A stretch of 64,000 nt of DNA from QZLE01 sp033852075 (GTDB lineage: Bacteria > Pseudomonadota > Gammaproteobacteria > QZLD01). A program made the translations under genes and the position numbers. The stretch spans positions 130,804 to 194,803 of the forward strand of contig JAWSVC010000022.1 in assembly GCA_033852075.1 (NCBI GenBank), in the 5' to 3' direction. Of the stretch, positions 61,862 to 64,000 are shown one piece after another (position 1 is the stretch's first letter; each line of letters starts with the position of its first letter). Below the pieces are notes generated by a model. It did not search any database. It worked only from the letters and a program-made list of their open reading frames with translations, and was not told the DNA's origin.

Positions 61862-62743
61862 TTATGACCCTTTAACCTGAGCCATTACTTCTTCAGCAAA
61901 GTTCTCTTCTTTCTTTTCGATACCCTCACCTACTTCGTAACGTTTAAGACCAGTGATCTTAGCTCCTGCTTTTTCAAGTAACTTACCAACAGTTACATCA
62001 GGATCTTTAACGAAAGACTGACCAAGAAGAGTTACCTCTGCAAGATACTTTCTTAGCCTTCCTACAACCATCTTCTCTGCAATCTCTTTTGGCTTCCCAC
62101 TCTCTTCTGCTTGAGCGATAAGAATCTCTCTTTCTTTCTCAAGAGTTTCTGCTGGCATATCTTCTTCTGAAAGACAAAGAGGATTAGTAGCAGCAGCGTG
62201 CATTGCCACATCACGAGCAAGATCTTCATCACCACCTTCAATTACATCGATAACACCAATACGGTTACCGTGGATGTAAGCAGCAACTACACCTGCATCT
62301 GTTGTGAATCTTTCGAAACGACGAATACTAATATTTTCGCCTAGAGTAAGAAGAAGCTCTTCTCTCTCTTCTTTAACTGTTTTACCATTTTCAAGAGTAA
62401 GCGCTGCGATAGCGTCAACATCAGCAGGGTTTTCAGCAAGAACAACCGTTGCAACGTCTGTTGCAAACTTCTTGAACTGGTCACCACCTGATACAAAGTC
62501 AGTTTCACAGTTAACTTCAAGGATAACACCAGCTTTCTTATCAGCACTGATTACTGTAGCAATTGTACCTTCAGCAGCAACTCTTGATGCTAGCTTGTCA
62601 CTTTTTGCCATACCTTTTTTACGTAATTCTTCTACCGCTTTATCTAGATCACCGTCTGCCTCTACAAGTGCCTTTTTGCACTCCATCATGCCGCAACCGG
62701 TACGTTCGCGTAGTTCTTTAACGTCTGAAGCTTTAATAGCCAT
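61862..62743 (-). CDS. tsf: Elongation factor Ts
   Basis: Exchanges GDP for GTP on EF-Tu. It has VKELRERTGCGMMECKKAL (N-terminal UBA-like domain), NCETDFV and VAMHAAATNPLCL. The 293-residue length compares with 283 in E. coli. It follows rpsB after a hairpin, the universal order. Confidence 0.97.
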   Translation of the reverse strand: MAIKASDVKELRERTGCGMMECKKALVEADGDLDKAVEELRKKGMAKSDKLASRVAAEGTIATVISADKKAGVILEVNCETDFVSGGDQFKKFATDVATVVLAENPADVDAIAALTLENGKTVKEEREELLLTLGENISIRRFERFTTDAGVVAAYIHGNRIGVIDVIEGGDEDLARDVAMHAAATNPLCLSEEDMPAETLEKEREILIAQAEESGKPKEIAEKMVVGRLRKYLAEVTLLGQSFVKDPDVTVGKLLEKAGAKITGLKRYEVGEGIEKKEENFAEEVMAQVKGS

Positions 62744-62808
62744 TTTGGATTCCTCTAAATTCTTTTCTTACGCAATGCCTCACTATATAAATAAAGGGCA
62801 TATTAAGT

Positions 62809-62833
62809 AAAAGGCAGGAAAACCCTGCCTTTT
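62809..62833 (-). terminator. Hairpin between rpsB and tsf
   Basis: AAAAGGCAGG, a 5-nt loop and CCTGCCTTTT. The T-tract is short, so it is more likely a partial terminator or mRNA 3'-end stabiliser that lets some transcripts run into tsf. Confidence 0.6.
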
Positions 62834-62841
62834 ATCGAAGA

Positions 62842-63648
62842 TTACTCTTCAGTAGTTTCTTCTGGTGCCGCAGCTGTTTCTTCTTCTGCAGCTGGAGCTT
62901 CAGCAGCCGGAGCTTCTTCCGCTACTTCAACAAACTCATCTTTGCTCTCTTCCGCAACAATCTGTAGGCTTGAAGCTTTACCTTCAATAACAGCATCAGC
63001 CATTGATTTAACATAAAGCTGAATCGCACGAATCGCATCATCGTTTCCAGGAATTACGTAATCAACTCCATCTACCTTATTGTTGGTATCAACAACACCT
63101 ACAACAGGGATTCCAAGCTTTACTGCTTCCTGAATAGCGATCTTTTCGTGACCGACATCAATTACAAAGATTGCATCTGGTAGTCCAGGCATATCTTTGA
63201 TACCAGAAAGAACCTTCTCTAGTTTTTCTTTTTCACGACCTCTCATTAAAGCTTCTTTTTTGTTTAGCTTTACTGACTCATCCGATTCTTGAGCCTCAAG
63301 ATCTTTTAATCTTTTGATAGATTGCTTAACTGTTTTGTAGTTAGTAAGCATTCCACCCAACCATCTGTGATTAACATATGGCATCTCACAACGTAAAGCT
63401 TCTTCACGAATTACGTTTTGCGCTGCGCGCTTGGTACCAACAAAAAGGATTTTTCCTTTTTTAGCAGCAAGCTTGCCAACAAAGTTTAAAGCATCGTTAA
63501 ATAAAGGAAGGGTTTTTTCAAGATTGATAATATGGATCTGGTTTCTCTCGCCGAAAATGAATGGAGCCATCTTTGGGTTCCAAAAACGAGTTCTATGTCC
63601 GAAGTGAACACCAGCTTCCAACATCTGGCGCATTGATACTTTTGCCAT
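62842..63648 (-). CDS. rpsB: 30S ribosomal protein S2
   Basis: Starts MAKVSMRQMLEAGVHFGHRTRFWNPKM (given in part: SMRQMLEAGVHFGHRTRFW), with VGTKRAAQNV, WLGGMLTN and PVVGVVDTN, all typical of S2. The C-terminus (after about residue 230) carries an Ala/Glu-rich acidic extension that E. coli S2 lacks. AGGAG precedes the ATG and lies next to a conserved leader stem. Confidence 0.97.
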   Translation of the reverse strand: MAKVSMRQMLEAGVHFGHRTRFWNPKMAPFIFGERNQIHIINLEKTLPLFNDALNFVGKLAAKKGKILFVGTKRAAQNVIREEALRCEMPYVNHRWLGGMLTNYKTVKQSIKRLKDLEAQESDESVKLNKKEALMRGREKEKLEKVLSGIKDMPGLPDAIFVIDVGHEKIAIQEAVKLGIPVVGVVDTNNKVDGVDYVIPGNDDAIRAIQLYVKSMADAVIEGKASSLQIVAEESKDEFVEVAEEAPAAEAPAAEEETAAAPEETTEE

Positions 63649-63654
63649 TTTTTT

Positions 63655-63727
63655 CTCCTAGGGTTTAAGCCTCCATATGCCCTGCACGCAAACTGTTTTT
63701 TGTATACCAAAAAAACAGCAACCCTAC
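63655..63727 (-). promoter_or_regulatory. Structured rpsB mRNA leader
   Basis: On the minus strand TAGGGTT (63720-63726) pairs with AACCCTA (63659-63665), next to the Shine-Dalgarno. Between them is the hairpin CTGTTTTTTT...AAAAAACAG (63693-63718) and GCGTGCAGGGCA. Leaders of this form upstream of rpsB are known in gammaproteobacteria and mediate S2 autoregulation. Fold checked by eye only. Confidence 0.65.
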
Positions 63728-63851
63728 GTACATTATGTATGACATATGTGTGTTATAAAAATAAGGCAGATTATGCCTTTACTCAGCGCGCGTTTATACC
63801 ATATTCAGACAGCATTAGCAACTAAACAACCGTTAAAAGCAACTCGACAGA

Positions 63852-63880
63852 TTGACTTTTGGCAATCTTTGTCATAAATT
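63852..63880 (+). promoter_or_regulatory. Promoter of the ParD-like gene
   Basis: -35 TTGACT (63852-63857), 17 bp, -10 TAAATT (63875-63880), about 35 nt before the ATG. Confidence 0.6.
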
Positions 63881-63914
63881 CAAAGCTATTATTGCAAATC
63901 ACTGGAACACCATT

Positions 63915-63992
63915 ATGGCTACAATGAATATTTCTTTACCAGAGCAAATGAAGAACTGGGTTGAAGAATGCGTTAAAACCGAGACTGTGTGA
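63915..63992 (+). pseudogene. Truncated ParD-like antitoxin
   Basis: MATMNISLPEQMKNWVEECVK matches the N-terminal ribbon-helix-helix of ParD antitoxins, which then continue with a Gly-(R/K)-Tyr-x-Asn-x-Ser stretch. Here the frame ends after TETV at a TGA, leaving 25 residues. The sequence that replaces the expected codons, GAGACTGTGTGAAAACCACC (63981-64000), resembles the terminal inverted repeat of several transposon families, so an insertion may begin here. The window ends before this can be tested. Confidence 0.6.
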
Positions 63993-64000
63993 AAACCACC

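Overview
The window comes from a Gram-negative bacterium, most likely a gammaproteobacterium with a fairly low GC content. The evidence is lipid A synthesis genes (lpxA, lpxB, lpxD), bamA/skp/rseP, lolA, and several classical gammaproteobacterial gene orders. Flagellar and chemotaxis genes (flgA, flgM, flgN, cheV, cheR) suggest a motile cell. A 29-base run of N at 43901-43929 marks a draft assembly. I cannot name the order or genus.

Layout. 1-4350 is the riboflavin operon ribD-ribE-ribBX-ribH-nusB on the minus strand; nusB runs off the left edge. 4418-6884 holds a vapBC toxin-antitoxin pair and a divergent MerR regulator plus metal-efflux permease with a Cys-rich tail. 6885-10707 carries a tRNA methylthiotransferase, a SixA-like phosphatase, a hydrolase-fold protein lacking its catalytic serine, an orphan small protein and repeat-rich spacers. 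10708-12685 is lolA-rarA. 12718-24076 is the long fatty-acid operon in the order yceD-rpmF-plsX-fabH-fabD-fabG-acpP-fabF-pabC-mltG-tmk-holB-pilZ-tatD. 24297-30924 has maf, sppA, a HAD phosphatase, rluC, rne and a tRNA-Arg(CCT).

30988-40744 has a small unknown protein, an HDOD regulator, an ABC-F ATPase, cheV-cheR, flgA, flgM-flgN with a clear FliA (sigma-28) promoter, a YcgR-like PilZ protein and two paralogous Arg-rich small proteins. 40778-45212 is tilS and accA, separated by an orphan lipoprotein gene and repeats. 45292-63648 is the conserved block rpsB-tsf-pyrH-frr-uppS-cdsA-dxr-rseP-bamA-skp-lpxD-fabZ-lpxA-lpxB-rnhB-dnaE(-accA), all on the minus strand. A truncated ParD-like antitoxin sits at the right edge.

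Most of the window is core metabolism and envelope biogenesis. The unusual content is in the spacers. A roughly 125-bp imperfect palindrome begins at or within 3 nt of the stop codon of three different minus-strand genes (its tail also follows a fourth), and its hairpin arms differ between copies by compensatory changes. A second family has terminal inverted repeats and sits next to it. Small hairpin units of the GGAT...ATGAC type are scattered, one of them in frame inside ribD. Many essential genes appear to start with TTG. I found no CRISPR array, prophage or complete insertion sequence.
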